Source: Halomonas sp. QHL1
GTDB lineage: Bacteria; Pseudomonadota; Gammaproteobacteria; Pseudomonadales; Halomonadaceae
Direction of reading: 5' to 3'
Assembly: GCF_001882345.1 (NCBI RefSeq)
Contig: NZ_MINL01000001.1
Span: 2,503,705 to 2,567,704, forward strand
DNA: 64,000 nt
The notes beneath the pieces are model-generated. The model saw only the letters and a list, made by a program, of their open reading frames with translations. It was not told the origin of the DNA and did not search any database. Both the position numbers and the translations under genes were made by a program. Positions 63,456-64,000 of the stretch are shown here, one piece after another (position 1 is the first letter of the stretch; the number at the start of each line of letters is the position of its first letter).

Positions 63456-64000
63456 CGCCCCTTCTACAGCGCCGCGCACCTGGAAAAAGCCGCCGTTTAT
63501 TGCCAACCCTGTGCTGCGCTATGGGCTGATCATCGTCGCGGTCATCTACTTGGTCTGGGCCTTCGGCTCGCTGCCATTCAACTGGGCGCGTATCTCTGAA
63601 GGGTTGCCCCGCGCAGCACGTATTTTTAGCGGCGGCTTCCCGCCCAATTTAGAGCGCTACGAGCTACTGATTACTGGCTTTAAAGAGAGCTTCCAAATCG
63701 CCATTTTGGCGACTTTGATGGGGGTTTTGCTCTCTATTCCGTTTGCCGTGATGGCGGCGCGTAATATCGCCCCAATGCCTATCTATGTTATTGGCCGCGC
63801 AGTGATTATTGTATCGCGCAGCTTTCATCCCGTAATCGTGGCAATTCTATTTGTGGCCGCGGTTGGGTTTGGGCCGCTAGCAGGGATTTTGACCCTAACC
63901 CTCTACTCCGTCGGCTTCGTAGGCAAACTGCTGGCCGAAGAGATAGAGGAGATTAACTGGGGCCAGGTAGAAGCCATGAAAGCCGCCGGGGCGGGCTATG
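63442..64000 (+). CDS. phnE: Phosphonate ABC transporter permease PhnE, 3' partial
   Basis: The start is ATG 63442, preceded by GGAGGAG and overlapping the end of phnC. The 186 visible residues include a first membrane segment (LRYGLIIVAVIYLVWAFGSL) and the PhnE-type core FKESFQIAILATLMGVLLSIPFAVMAARNI, with ISRSFHPVIVAILFVAAVGFGPLAG in the form IVSRSFHPVIVAIL, then the EAA-like EINWGQVEAMKAAGAG. The gene continues past the end of the window. Confidence 0.93.
   Translation, partial: MTPPDAPSTAPRTWKKPPFIANPVLRYGLIIVAVIYLVWAFGSLPFNWARISEGLPRAARIFSGGFPPNLERYELLITGFKESFQIAILATLMGVLLSIPFAVMAARNIAPMPIYVIGRAVIIVSRSFHPVIVAILFVAAVGFGPLAGILTLTLYSVGFVGKLLAEEIEEINWGQVEAMKAAGAGY

Overview
The window looks like chromosome from a halophilic gammaproteobacterium of the Halomonas/Vreelandella type. 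This is inferred from gene content and protein character: many TRAP and tripartite carboxylate transporters, a BCCT carrier, a complete ureDABCEFG cluster beside urtABCDE, acidic proteins and a moderately GC-rich sequence. No rRNA, tRNA, CRISPR array, prophage or insertion sequence was recognised. The first and last genes run off the ends.

Layout. 1-2.8 kb: TRAP transporter operon (dctP partial, dctQ, dctM). 2.8-6.0 kb: a chemotaxis receptor with a FliA-type promoter, a structured intergenic region that may be a small RNA, and a YihY membrane protein. 6.0-10.9 kb: catabolic island of a GntR/FCD regulator, a gluconate-5-dehydrogenase-like SDR, a TRAP binding protein and a fused DctQM permease. 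10.9-16.4 kb: urease cluster on the minus strand, interrupted by a palindromic repeat. 16.6-17.6 kb: Xre/RES toxin-antitoxin pair. 17.6-23.4 kb: urea ABC transporter. 23.8-29.7 kb: TctABC carboxylate transporter with a CitA/CitB-like two-component system. 29.8-34.7 kb: DUF481 outer-membrane protein, divergent BCCT carrier, flagellin, HPPK-like protein and FolM-like reductase. 34.7-42.8 kb: MscS channel, YqaA, IclR regulator, enoyl-CoA hydratase, TrhO, pirin, SerA. 43.0-47.7 kb: xseB-ispA-dxs, DjlA, glutathione transferase. 47.7-54.2 kb: CheZ, HlyIII, a small membrane protein, a zinc alcohol dehydrogenase broken by an in-frame stop, RibA, HemE, SpeE. 54.4-64 kb: general amino-acid ABC transporter (aapJQMP), RidA, diguanylate cyclase, histidine phosphatase and a phosphonate-type ABC transporter (phnDCE, cut by the window end).

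The dominant theme is nutrient scavenging. Three nitrogen operons (urease, urea uptake, amino-acid uptake) each have a sequence matching the sigma-54 -24/-12 consensus at the expected distance, with NtrC-like TGCACC/GGTGCA half-sites about 90-170 bp upstream of the predicted start. This suggests one NtrC/sigma-54 regulon across 45 kb. Two motility genes, the receptor and the flagellin, carry FliA-type promoters although they lie far from each other and from any flagellar cluster. At all five junctions where a transport binding-protein gene is followed by a gap before the permease or ATPase gene, the gap holds a GC-rich hairpin, consistent with differential expression of the binding protein.

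The most novel candidate is the structured element at 4782-4886: a closing stem, two hairpins (one with an AAGGAT loop) and a rho-independent terminator, with no protein gene upstream on that strand.
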